Shown here one piece after another: positions 22,001 to 32,522 of a stretch of DNA of 64,000 bases (positions within the stretch are counted from its first letter, which is position 1; each line of letters opens with the position of its first letter). Origin of the DNA: Diploscapter coronatus (Eukaryota; Nematoda; Chromadorea; Rhabditida; Rhabditidae). The DNA is taken from the NCBI GenBank assembly GCA_964036155.1, contig OZ038422.1, forward strand, positions 81,057,201 through 81,121,200, in the 5' to 3' direction. Below the pieces are notes generated by a model. It was not told the origin of the DNA and did no database searches. It worked only from the letters and a program-made list of their open reading frames with translations. The position numbers and the translations under genes are program-made.

Positions 22001-25000
22001 TGACCCATGTTTTCCTATTCTGTTAACTGTTAGTTCTTTTCGACGAACATCTTTCTTTCGAAAATTCACCAATTGGTTCGTTCTTCATAGCGAGAAAGGA
22101 AGAAAAGAATGGACCAAATAAAGCCTCTCCAAAGCGCAAGCCACAAGAAAACCGACGAAAACAACTATTCGAAAATTCACAAGTTGTTTCGAAAAGGATC
22201 GCCACTTATGTGGGTTGCTTACCGCAGCAACAGAAGGGATATTCTGTCTCTCCTCGGCCTGAGTCGGGTGAGTCACGTCGATTCCGACGACGAGGGTCGG
22301 CTGGTCGATCACGTATTTGTGCGAGATCTGGTCGGCCACGATTCGAGAGTTGATGCCTCCCAGCTTCATGTTGATCTGCGATTCGATCAGTTTATGTCGA
22401 GATGAGATTTTAAATTCTGGATTTAAAATATTGCACATTGACCGAGATAATTTCTCGTTTTCATGCATTCGCATATTTTTCATGATATTTCAAAAAAAAA
22501 ATCTTTCAAACCTTGAGAACAAGATTGGCACAAGTGGCTGCACTGCTTCGAGTGACGTTCTTGAGCAAGACACACTGGCTCATAATGCCGTGAACCATGT
22601 CCGAGGCCTCTTTCACCGTCACTGAAAATAGTGAAGCTTGAGAATTCATTAAAAAATCGTAATTTTCTAATTTTTTATGAAGATCTACAAAGTCTAACCA
22701 TATTGCATGCTTTTCTTCCTAGAGATATCGAGCTGTTATAGCATAGAAAAAGATATCATACGATCTGACTTCTCAATGATCAATTTGATTGAAAAACGGA
22801 ATAACTGTAGTGCATCAATTTCCCATGATATTATCATTTGAAGAATGCCTGCTTATTAGGTTCAGAATTAAGTTACGATGATTTGGAGAATATAAGACAA
22901 AGAGACTTGGATAGACCAAAACTAGTGTTTAGCTAGGGAAGAATTTGCATCGTTATTTCACACCATGCTATTATTATTCTTTGTCTAGGACTCCTCAAAC
23001 TGACTGTAGAGATCGGAATTCCGCGCGGGCAGAACGACGATGACCAGGTCGCAGATGGTGCGCGTCTGTTTATACTCGTTGGCGATCTCGCTGAACAGCA
23101 TCGACACGTCCTCCTTGTTCCTCCCGTACTTCACCAGGTCCGGCCACTTCGGAAAGCCCATGCCCATTTGAATTGCCTAAACAACTTGTCATTGGATTGG
23201 AAGAGATAGGGTTTGGATTTATACAAATACAAATCGGTTTTGGTTGATCGTGATTCTTCAGCTTCACGAGTAAATTTTGATGGGAAAAGACGGTTCTGAC
23301 TTGTGAGATATTTTCAAAATAGATTAGCTTTTCTTCTATGCAGGTTATTTGTTGGAGAGCGTTCGTGATTAATACACATTTTCTTTAAGAAGTTGACAAT
23401 ACTTTTCCTCTTTTCTTCTTTTCCCCAAAATGTTATAAATTTACTTAATTGCTGTAAATCTACCGACACTCGCATGCAATTCCACCCGTGGCTGGCTCAG
23501 AATCTTCCCACCTCGCAACATACCTTGCTGTAGAGAGCCTGACAGAATCCCTGCAGGAGTCCCTGGTCTCTGGGATTGACGAGTGCAATCATGGAGTAGG
23601 ACGAGGCCATTGCAGGCACGTAGAGGGTCTGATTGTCCATCGCCCAGGTGCCGTCTTTCGGAATCACGACCGGGCCCTGCAAATATGCTTATGAAAAACT
23701 AATTTCGTGAACCAGTGTCTAGAAAAAACAGCGTTGTAGAAATTGAAATTATTTGAAATTAGATTGGGCTAGATTCTTTCAAGAATCAGACCCAAATAGA
23801 ACGGCTCATAGAAAAAGACACCGGGACACCGATTAGAAAAAGACATCGGGTTTTCTAAGAAATAGTATGAGAAAGCAAGAGAAGAAAAGAAAAAAGCCGG
23901 TGTCTTTTTCTACGAGCCAATAGAACTTATTGTGACAGTAAGATAAAAATGGCTGATTCAATTATCATTTTTTGTTTACGGTAACAGTAAATCACATTTG
24001 GAATCCATCCAAAATTTTGAAAAATTGAAATTCATAATCCCTCTGGTCACCCTATCATATTTTTAATCAGTAGATTTGTTCAAAACATCTCCTTCCTTTA
24101 CTTACCACCATTCTGGGTCCATCGCCGAAGAGAATGTGAGGAGGGTCGATGACTCGCGCGTTCATCTCGAACATGTTCGGGGACACAGTCAGTCCGAATT
24201 CCTTAATTTGCATTAGTTAAAGCCTTTCATCTAGAGAACTTTGAAATTTATGCTAACTTTTCGACCTTTATGTAAATGGCGCTAATTTCAAAATGAGTCT
24301 TATTCAACAAAATTAAAAACCGTAACTTGAAGGAATTACGTGTTAAGGATAAGGAGGGAATTGAGGGAAATGATTTCTTTGCAAAATATTTCTTCGAGTT
24401 TGGAGACTTCTTCATGAAATGAGTAACCTTGAGGAAAGGGTCAGTGTCGAATCCGGCCTGTTTGCAGAGCAGCTCGATCCTCTCCTGTCTCTGCTGAGCA
24501 TCGACTGCAGCAGCCTTGATTATGACCGAGGTCTGTTTTTCCGACAGCTTCTTGTTGTACTTCTGGGGCGAGTCCAACTGGCAGATCTCCAGAGGAAAGT
24601 AGATGTTTCGGCTGAAAATATTCAAAATTTAACATTATGCATTGCGTAGTCTGGAATACTGTTTATCTTTAGTCCGATGATCGCCAAATTAGAAATTAGC
24701 GAAGAAAAACATAAACTCAGCATTCTTCTCACTTCGTATTGACTGGAAATGTTCAGGTATATCATAATTTACAAAGCGATATCCTTCAAAACTGCATCAT
24801 ATTTACGCAATTTCCGAGAAATAGAGAAGTAATGAAAACCGAGGAGGAAAAGTCCCAATAACACCATCTTTTCTTCTTTTATATTCATCAACGCTTTTCA
24901 TTTTCCCTTTTTCTAAAGAATAAATTGCGTCAGGTCGTGAAAAATAGCATTTTTTTTATAAAGCGACAGGTTCGGCATAAATTAAGTGACTGACTTGGGC

Positions 25001-28000
25001 GGTCCGACGTGGAGACAAGGCAGTTTGGGCCATCTGAGATCCCCGTACTTCTCAGCGAAGTACTGCGCGACAGTTTTGGTCACCTCCCTCCCGTCCTCTG
25101 CCTGGCCCTTGAATTGCAGCTGATCGGCGCCCATCTGCAGGCTGTTCACTTTGTATACGCGCACTGCGCCAGGACGATGCGTCGAACGGATCTGAAAAGT
25201 TGCAGCAATAAATTGCATTATCAAATCAGTTGTTATTGTATTCGGGAAGATACTATGGCCTAAAAAATAAACCTTTCGGTATAAGGGGGCTAATGCTGTC
25301 TAGGATGTTTGGTAAAATGATAAACATGGTAAAGCCAAAATCATTCTATCCTTGTATATCGTGAATTTGATTTCCAAAGAACTTTATTTTAGATCGAGTG
25401 AAGTTATCACAAAATTAGGGTATATTTCCAGAATGATATTTTATCATTATTTCGAAAAATTGAGCTGATCTGGGAATTTTTAGAGACTAAAGAGAATAGG
25501 ATGCTGCTGTTATTTTACTAGATACTATTTTGAATTTCTATTTGCAGGGTTATTGTGTGTCTAAATCATAGATATATAAAAATTGCAATTTGAAACAGAT
25601 ATCGAAAGGTTCTGGAAACGTTTGTTCCAAATCGAAATTGAGCATTCAGATGCCAAAAATGAAACTTCATCACTTTTATATCTGGTGCTTTTTCATTGGA
25701 GCTCTGAGCATACCTTGACTCCCTTGACAGCTTCAGCAAGGATCTTCATTTCGTGGTTGGAAAGCTGGAAGTCTTCGTAAAGCGTCTCAGGCCTGAGTCC
25801 ACCGCCTTCAGTGTGGTGGTCGTCTCCTCGTCCATAGGCAGAGGGACTGCTTCCTGTTCCCATAGAACTCATCCTGCCAGGACTGTTTCTGTTCCCATAG
25901 TTGTTGTAGCCACTGCGTCCTACAACCATTATTTATCAACTGTTTTTGAACAATGAGCTCTCCATATAATTCGAGCGTATATTGAAATTAAGATTCCGAG
26001 TTTTCACAATTTTTAATTCGATAAATCTTCATTTTTGTCCTTCATAGTTAACAAGATTTTCTATTGTTGTGCGCAATGACAGATGAGATAATAGTGTTCT
26101 TCGGAGTTGACTGTCAAAACCGTACCTCCTCTCCCTCTCTGAAATCTGCCTCTCCTGGGACTGAGAGCCTCGTTGCTGGAAGACTGAGGCATGGGCGGCC
26201 CATAGCCAGTGGCAGCTCTGTAGGCACTCGCCTTCTCGTTCAGCACGTCGCACATGAATTGCACCATCGAAATGCGCGCCTTATAGAATGCGGTGTGGGC
26301 CACTGCAAAATTCGAATTTTGGACAATCGTTACTGACGAAATATATCATCATTTAGCGGCTTCTTGAAAAGGGCATACAAATATACTTCTCAAAATTTGT
26401 GACTAGAGGGATAGCAAACCGTTTTACAAAATATATTATTTTCTGCAACTTTTTTACTCCAAAAGAGCAATCTGAGCCTAACTAAGGCATATGTAAGAGA
26501 AAAATAGAATAAGGAATAATTTTGAACTGAAAGATGCGACCGAAAGGGTTTTAGGGCTCGAGCGCGCCCCGCCCCTTTCAAACTCACCATCAATGTTGAG
26601 GAGAGGTCTGAATCCAGTGGCGACGTGGGCAGAAGAGAAGAAGCCAGTCCACATTTCCTTGCCGCCATCGAGATCCAGAGCCAGACCGCCGTTGATTGGA
26701 ATGCGGAAGCAGGACGATTTCCAGGGGTAGAAGTTGGCAGAGTTCCTGGAAGGAGTCTGATGAGAATGGAGGTAAAAAATTTCTTCACAAAGGCTGATGA
26801 TAAAGTGAAAATTCTCTTGCGAAAGATATGAGAGTAGACATTTCGCAATTGAGTTTTTTCCTTCCTTCCTTCATCGCAAATTTTATATTTCTGTTGGATG
26901 ATATTCATTCAGATTGACGCACTCGATGAAGGGGCAGGTGAGAGACTGTCGACAGATGATGTCGAGGATCTGGATGGGGGCCAGCACGCGCTCGTCCAGG
27001 TTGTTGGTGCGCGTGCGACGCATCTCGATCAGCACTGGACCCACGCACTGAAACTACACAGCATTAGACAGAGTCGACGCGTTGTACAGGCAGAATTAAT
27101 TTCGAAATGCGTGAAGTCCGATATCTTGCTGGTTTCATAGAGCTATTACGAGCTACAGCAATGAAATAACACGGACCTGAATCGAGTATAGAGACAGAAA
27201 GATCTGACAAATGAAACCTCGGATGAATTTTTATTAATTTTGGACATTAATTACATCACGATGATAAACGCATTGTTCATCATGGTGCATAAACATGAGA
27301 TCATGATCATCCCAGTCATTCTCATCTATATTCTTTCGACCATTTTCAGATCTGTCTCTGCCTGTGTGGCTTATTCACGATCGTACCTGGAAAGACACAG
27401 CGCAGTGAGTGCGCTCGCGACTGTCCTTGGACAGAGACACGTCGGTCTCGAGGCGCATTGAGGCCTTCTCATCGGGGAAGTCGACTCGGCGCGAGGAGTA
27501 GAGCTGGTGCGAGCCATCGTAGGCCAGCGCGAAGCGGTTCGTGAAGATGGCAGGGTGGTCGCACACGATTTTCCAGAAGATGTTGCGATTCTCGTCCCTA
27601 AAAATGCAAATTCACTATTTCTCGTCGAGAGAGATTGCATTCAGATCCGAAGAGTTGAAAATTGATATTTCATTTCAAATTAGATATCTAAAAAAAATTT
27701 TGAACCTCGAAATAATCTGATGAAAACAAATCGTGAAAAGAGCTAGCTAGCCATGTCAGAAAATTGCGCTTTTGATTTTTTAAGTCTACTTTTTTCTTAA
27801 ATTTGGAATTTTTCGCTATTTTTGACGCGTAGAAGATCTTATTCAAAATTGTGCAGGTGAAAATTTCGAACTTTTAACGGAAAAACTTCGAGTAAATTTT
27901 TCTTTTCACTTTTATGCACCGCCTTGTCCTAGACCTGATCTTCGTGTCAACATCTCCAAGCATTTTTTACCCCATTCACCAACCTGTCGAGTTTTCTGGA

Positions 28001-28609
28001 GCCAGGATGGTGGACTTCGACGTGGTACTGAATGACCATGGTGTTGGCCTCGCGCAGATCGATCTCGAAGAAGTTCGAGCGAATGGCGATGGGTCTGCCG
28101 AACTGCCCCAAGCTGGGACGGGAAGCGATCTCGCGCAGATTCATGCAGGCCAGTTCCTGAGCATGAATTACTGATTCATGAAAGAAGAAGAAGAAGAAGT
28201 ACATCTTTCAGACAATGATTTGGACAAGAGAAAATTAGACTGATCGTAATCAGTTGTTTCCTTAGAAGAATATTGCACCCTGATCCACACAAACCGCTGT
28301 GAGATTCTCAATTTTTGGAAAAAGGTTTAGTTGTTGGTAGATCAAGATAATGATCGTTTGGCATTTTGAGATCACGATCATTCTATCTCATTGCCAGTTT
28401 CTTTCCGTATTCTTTTCACTTTTTTCTACGTAACGAGAAATTCTATCATCTAGCTCGAACTTTTCGTCTGTCACAACTCTAGCATACCTGGAGAAGGAGA
28501 GGCGACAAGTCCCTGGGGGATCCAGTGATGCGAGACGAGGATGAGGGAGACGATTTTCTGGGCGAGGGCGACAGAGACGGGCGCTCTGGACTGTGTATTC
28601 CGGACGACA
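19093..28609 (-). CDS. AGO-clade Argonaute, ALG-3/ALG-4-like, slicer motif intact
   Basis: Small-RNA effector protein. Twenty-one exons from 28609 down to the TGA at 19093-19095 join in phase to about 1038 residues. The true first exon with the ATG was not found, because the exon at 28609 has no Met and enters in phase 1. In order it has a Ser/Pro-rich N-tail (about 1-40), the N and DUF1785 regions, PAZ (about 275-470) interrupted by an RG/Gly/Ser-rich insertion, MID ([26 protein letters not shown]) and PIWI. The catalytic Asp, Asp and His appear as GIDVTHP (about 732), [10 protein letters not shown] (about 806) and RYHVLWDD (about 903); the fourth residue, a Glu, I could not place. [18 protein letters not shown] is typical of the AGO clade. 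A Ser-rich insertion precedes the C-terminal MYFV. Length and clade suggest the worm ALG-3/ALG-4 group, which binds 26G RNAs in sperm development; that assignment is inference. Confidence 0.9.
19576..19643. repeat. 68-base palindromic element
   Basis: Located in the Argonaute intron between its exons at 19284-19399 and about 19950. The left arm CGTATTCATAAACGCACT is nearly the complement of the right arm AGTGCGTTTATGACTACCGG. About 23 bases pair on each side. Confidence 0.7.
19662..19761. repeat. 100-base inverted-repeat element
   Basis: It lies 18 bases from the preceding palindrome in the same intron. GTATTTGACGAAATGA on the left is the complement, with one mismatch, of TCATTTCGTCAAATCC on the right. 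The middle is purine-rich and unpaired. Confidence 0.6.
20152..20235. repeat. Imperfect inverted repeat in Argonaute intron
   Basis: AATCGAACTCGAATTCGCTA at the left end is largely complementary to GTTCGAGTTCGAATTGG at the right end, with a four-base gap in one arm. Confidence 0.45.
23803..23918. mobile_element. GGCTC-type inverted-repeat element, copy 1
   Basis: A 116-base element in an Argonaute intron. Its ends are GGCTCATAGAAAAAGACACC and the complement GGTGTCTTTTTCTACGAGCC. The interior has TTTTCTAAGAAATAGTATGA followed by a purine-rich run. A second copy with the same ends and the same interior words is at 29656-29753, which shows it is a repeat family and not a chance palindrome. Confidence 0.8.
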
Positions 28610-30265
28610 CTGAAATTCACGAAGTTATTTATTTTTCAAGATTTTTTGTTTTGATGACAGATTCCACGGAACTTGCGCGAGTTTCATGGATTCTATCACA
28701 TCTGCTCATTTTCTGCTATATGTCGAACAGCACTTCCCCGCCAACCCACTTGTTGTCGCTGCCTCGTTTTCTTCTGTCGATGGGTCTTCTGATTCCTGCC
28801 GATTTTGAAGAGAACAAGACGATAAATGAGGAGCCATTCGACAGATTCCAAATGTCGACTGCCATTCCAATATGCTAAATTTGTATCAGCATTAAAATAA
28901 CGATTTTGCAATTTTCATCGCGTGAAACTGAAAATTGAGAAATTTTTATCTTTTTCTTAAGAAAATCGTTAGGAGAATTAGAAATTTATTTTTAAAATCT
29001 CAGTAACTTTTAAAGTTCTTTATGGAATAGAATTTCCCCAAATTCTTGAATACCCTTCTAACGACAAGCCAATCAAAGGAATTACACCAAGACGAGAACC
29101 GCCCACAAATGGAAGCTACTGTAGGATTACGATAACTTATATTTTACGGAAATTAACTTATTTTGGAGTTAAAATTTTATCAGGCCATCATGAAAAGTCA
29201 ATATCTTAGTTTGGCTTAAAAAATTATCTTGAAAGACCATATTTTTATATTTTCATCCAAACTTTCGATAACTTTATTTTATCAATTTTTAAAATTGACC
29301 TGTTATCCGTTATTCTGCTGGGGCTACCGATTTTGCCGACGTTGTTATTGCTGCTCTGGTTCAGCCTCTGACTCTGCTCTGAAAATCTTTGATTTTTACT
29401 GATATTTTTCACAAAATCGATTTCCAAAAAAGGAAGTTAAGAAAAGAAATTTTAAAAATCATGGAGAATTGATAATACTCGAAAGCAAGCAAAATACAGT
29501 GAAGAGAAAAATTGAGATTGAAAAGAATGCCAAAATTACGAAATTTTCGTCACTGAACGTCTTCGCGAAAACGTTCAAACAGAAATGTAAAAAAATTTTT
29601 TTTTAATATTTAGCATTCCATACATGCAATTTCGATATTTGATGATAATATTATTGGCTCATAGAAAAAAAAACCGACTTTTCTAAGAAGTAGTATGAGG
29701 AAGCAAGAGAAGAAAAGAAAAAAAAAAAGCCGGTGTCTTTTTTTCTAGGAGCCATATTATTCTTTAATAATTCTAATTCTTGAACTTGTCAATTAAAATA
29801 ATTCGTTTATCTAAAAAAAAATTAAATAAAAACTAGTGAATCTTATTTAAAAAAAAAGATTGAAAATTGCTTATATCATCAACTATTTGAAAAATGTAAT
29901 ATTGCTAGGAAGGTCTTGACACAGGGAAAATTTTTCGTGTCAATTCATTTTACGAGCCCTCAAATAACCGATCATACCTCAACACTACTTTTCGTGATAA
30001 TATATGGAAGGCGAGTCTTGAAAACATAATTACCTAGTTCAGGCTGAAGACTTTTGCCTAAGGAAAAAATAATCTCAGAAACAATACCGGCAAGTGTGGA
30101 GAAAAGCCAGCCACTTATGAACCCATGTCCACAAAAAGTTCGTCCATCGAGACTGAAACAAACTGCCGAAAAAGTTCCAGACAGGGATGTCGTGACGAAA
30201 TTCGAATGGAGGCTAAAAATCTTTTTTTTTTTTTTTTTTTAAATATCTCATTTAATTGTTAATGT
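28610..30265. other. Upstream region of the Argonaute gene
   Basis: It should contain the unidentified first exon and promoter of the Argonaute. One candidate 5' exon is on the minus strand around 28715-28675: an ATG frame starting MSRCDRIHETRA that could splice in phase 1 to 28609. This is weak. Another minus frame (28696-28911) encodes a basic Gln/Arg-rich stretch. A plus-strand frame at about 30076-30220 (PASVEKSQPLMNPCPQ onward) looks protein-like but has no partners. The rest is AT-rich. Confidence 0.35.
29656..29753. mobile_element. GGCTC-type inverted-repeat element, copy 2
   Basis: A 98-base relative of the element at 23803-23918. It has the same GGCTCATAGAAAAA start, the same TTTTCTAAGAAGTAGTATGA interior and the same CCGGTGTCTTTTTTTCTAGG end. 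It is shorter because a stretch near the left arm is missing. Confidence 0.8.
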
Positions 30266-31383
30266 TTACTTTTCGTAAAACATAGCCTTCCTCAATTCGG
30301 AACGTTGGCGCGGGGAGAGTTTGCCAGGAGAGATGATATTCTCGATTCCACGAACCCACTCTCGAAAGTTGAAAAAAGTGATGAAACCGCAAGTCAGAAG
30401 AACGGAGATTACGTAACTGACGGCAATCGCCAGTAAACTGAAAGATATTTTAGGGTCCCCTTTATTATACACCGGTCGGGTTGTTTCTCCCTTTGTCTAC
30501 ACTCCCTCACCCTAAAATCCGGTGTCGGTGTATAATACAGGAGCTATATTATCGGAACTAATCTCTTTTTTTTAGTATTTTTGTAAAGTGTGTATGTGTG
30601 TTCAAGCTTATTTATAACCACCTGTCTATCGTACCCGCATGCATGATACACCATTGGATAGGTTTCAATTGCATCCTGTGCAACGTAATTTTTGCAATGA
30701 TGTTTGACCTAATTTTTTTTGGGTAATTAAGGCCAAAAAACTATAGCATGCTAATTTTAAAAATTATGTGTTTGGTGCTGGAGTTACGATGTTGGTGTTA
30801 TTGTTGTCTTTGGTTTGGTATTTTGTTTCGCGCTTTTGCAAAGCAAAAGTCCTAGACGAGGGAGGCCACGAAGCGGCCGACCGAAGTCTAGTAAGAGTTC
30901 ATAAAAATTGATTACCTTTTTCTTGCATCCATCGTGAACTTGTTCAGCATTTCTTCTCGCAAAAGTCTCGGATCGAGCTGTTCAGTCGCGGGTGGGTTGA
31001 CTTCAGAACTGAAATTCAAGTCGAATTAAAATTGTGTTGTAATTGTTAAATTTTATAACTCCCAATCCCCCCTCTATAAAATGTACATCCCCACGTAAAA
31101 ATGTGACACCTTCTTGTAAATGATTTTATAAGGGGATATATTTTACCTAAATTGCAGACCAAAAAAATAAAGGAGGACGCTGCAACCGCAGACATTTGAC
31201 GTCGCGATGATCATTAAGCGCACCAGAGAGTATATTAACCAACCAGCTCCAACCTCAATAAAATAATAATTACTATTTTATGTAAATGGCTATTACCTCT
31301 AAATCTTTACATTGCATGGAGAGCCAGTCACCGTATCGAACTCTCTCCGGACGAATATCCTTTTCGACCAACGGATCTTGCAT
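30266..31383 (-). CDS. Small two-helix membrane protein, 152 residues
   Basis: Four exons join in phase: 31297-31383, 31147-31253, 30916-31008 and 30266-30437, ending in TAA. The ATG follows an ATTCAG acceptor by six bases, a good spliced-leader start. The protein begins MQDPLVEKDIRPERVRYGDW, has a first hydrophobic segment (residues about 33-60, IYSLVRLMIIATSNVCGCSV), a polar linker (SSEVNPPATEQLDPRLLREE), a second hydrophobic segment (about 98-118, LLAIAVSYVISVLLTCGFIT) and a basic tail (SPGKLSPRQRSELRKAMFYE). I do not recognise a family. It lies on the same strand as, and downstream of, the two multi-pass membrane genes, but its sequence is not obviously related to them. A palindromic element sits in its last intron. 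Confidence 0.65.
30463..30538. repeat. Short palindromic element in intron
   Basis: TATTATACACCGG at the left pairs with GGTGTATAATAC at the right. A nested pair of TTTTAGGG (just outside the left arm) and CCCTAAAA (near the right arm) adds further pairing. It lies within the last intron of the 152-residue membrane gene. Confidence 0.5.
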
Positions 31384-32127
31384 TAAAACCTGAATTAAAA
31401 AAAAAATAAGAAGAAAATAACAATTGCGAATAAAAGTAAAAAAAAAACGAACACCAGTTATGAATGAGTTAAAGGAGAAAGTATTGCAGGCAAAAGTTCA
31501 TGCTTTGGCTAGGGACCACCAACCATTTTTAAAAGTTCATCGTAGAGTGATGATCTACCCATGGTTGGGTAGTTCATTGGGCCCTTTATCCATCCCCGAA
31601 GTGAACAAATGATCACAATGTATAAGAAGAAGCAAAAGAATAAATTTTTGAACCGCAAACAATGAAAAATCCCTAAAATTTGTGCACAGTGACAGATGCG
31701 CAGAAGAGAGCGAGAAATGACGCGAGGTGTGAAGAGAGCGAGAGAGAATGCGTGATCATTTTATAATAAATTGATGATTTTTAATAATTCAGGCTGTGAT
31801 GGAAAAGAAGAAGCTCTACAAAAAATGAATTGCACCACGAGAACCAGCGTGAAAACTGTATAATATATCTCGAAATCAGCCCGATCGGTGGATCTGTTTC
31901 ACACCTCTTTGTTAAGGCTTTGACTTTTACTTACATCCAGTCTTAAATAACTTCTTTTGCTATGACATATCCAGATGTCTATCTTTTTTTTTTTTTTTAA
32001 TTTTTATGATGATATTTTCCATAAATTCTTTGCATTCGGGAGCTTATATCAGAGCATTCTGATGCATAACTTGCAGGACGTCTGATTTATGTAACGTTGC
32101 TCTTCCATTGTGATTCTTCATTTGTTG
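31384..32127. other. Intergenic region
   Basis: It lies between the start of the 152-residue gene and the SINE. It is AT-rich with a purine tract (about 31700-31755) and a poly(T) run near 31985. The plus-strand frame at 31424-31612 has no splice context or recognisable product. Confidence 0.4.
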
Positions 32128-32466
32128 CTTTGTAAAGGTTAATTTTTTTTTTTTTTTTTTTCCTAGCCTTATTATTCCCCACTAGGTGGGGGTCGGCTAC
32201 CCTCAGCCCATAATGGGTACAGTCGGCCTATCCTAGCCACACAGGACTAGTGGCCCGTCCCGGGGATAGACTGTTGTTGTGTAACAACCGAGGGATTTTA
32301 GGCAAATTTTCGTGGTTTTATCCACTACCAACATTTCTTAACCCCCTTGGTTTTGGGTGACTTAACCCCCTTGGTTTTGGGTGAGGGCGGGAGTCGAACT
32401 TGAGACCCTAGCTGCAGGCAGTAACACACAACCACTGCGCTACGCCGCCCTCTTTGTAAAGGTTAA
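32128..32466 (-). mobile_element. tRNA-derived SINE with target-site duplications
   Basis: The element body is 32143-32451 and is read on the minus strand. Its 5' head (32451 down to 32383) is tRNA-like: GGCGTAGCGCAGTGGTTG matches a polymerase III A box and GGTCTCAAGTTCGACTCC matches a B box. The AGGGCGG start pairs with CCGCCCT at the end of the head like an acceptor stem. A direct duplication of TTAACCCCCTTGGTTTTGGG lies at the head-body junction. The 3' end is a poly(A) tail, seen as about 19 T at 32143-32161. The flanks are perfect 15-base direct repeats, CTTTGTAAAGGTTAA at 32128-32142 and 32452-32466. All are hallmarks of LINE-mobilised SINEs. Confidence 0.88.
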
Positions 32467-32522
32467 TCATATGAGTATTTATTTTTCAAAATTTTTCAAT
32501 AGTTAGATTGAGCGTAAATAAG

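Noticed and set aside
26390..26908. 172-codon minus-strand frame
   Set aside because: It overlaps a real Argonaute exon in a different frame; the real frame joins in phase with its neighbours and contains the expected domain sequence.
30221..30242. Poly(T) run as the tail of a second SINE
   Set aside because: Similar poly(T) runs occur at 31987, 35232, 39074, 49348 and 52560 without A/B boxes or target duplications beside them.
32383..32452. A tRNA gene on the minus strand (A box, B box, acceptor stem)
   Set aside because: The anticodon and D arms do not fold into a proper cloverleaf, and the sequence is joined to a body, a poly(A) tail and target duplications, so it is a SINE head and not a tRNA gene.
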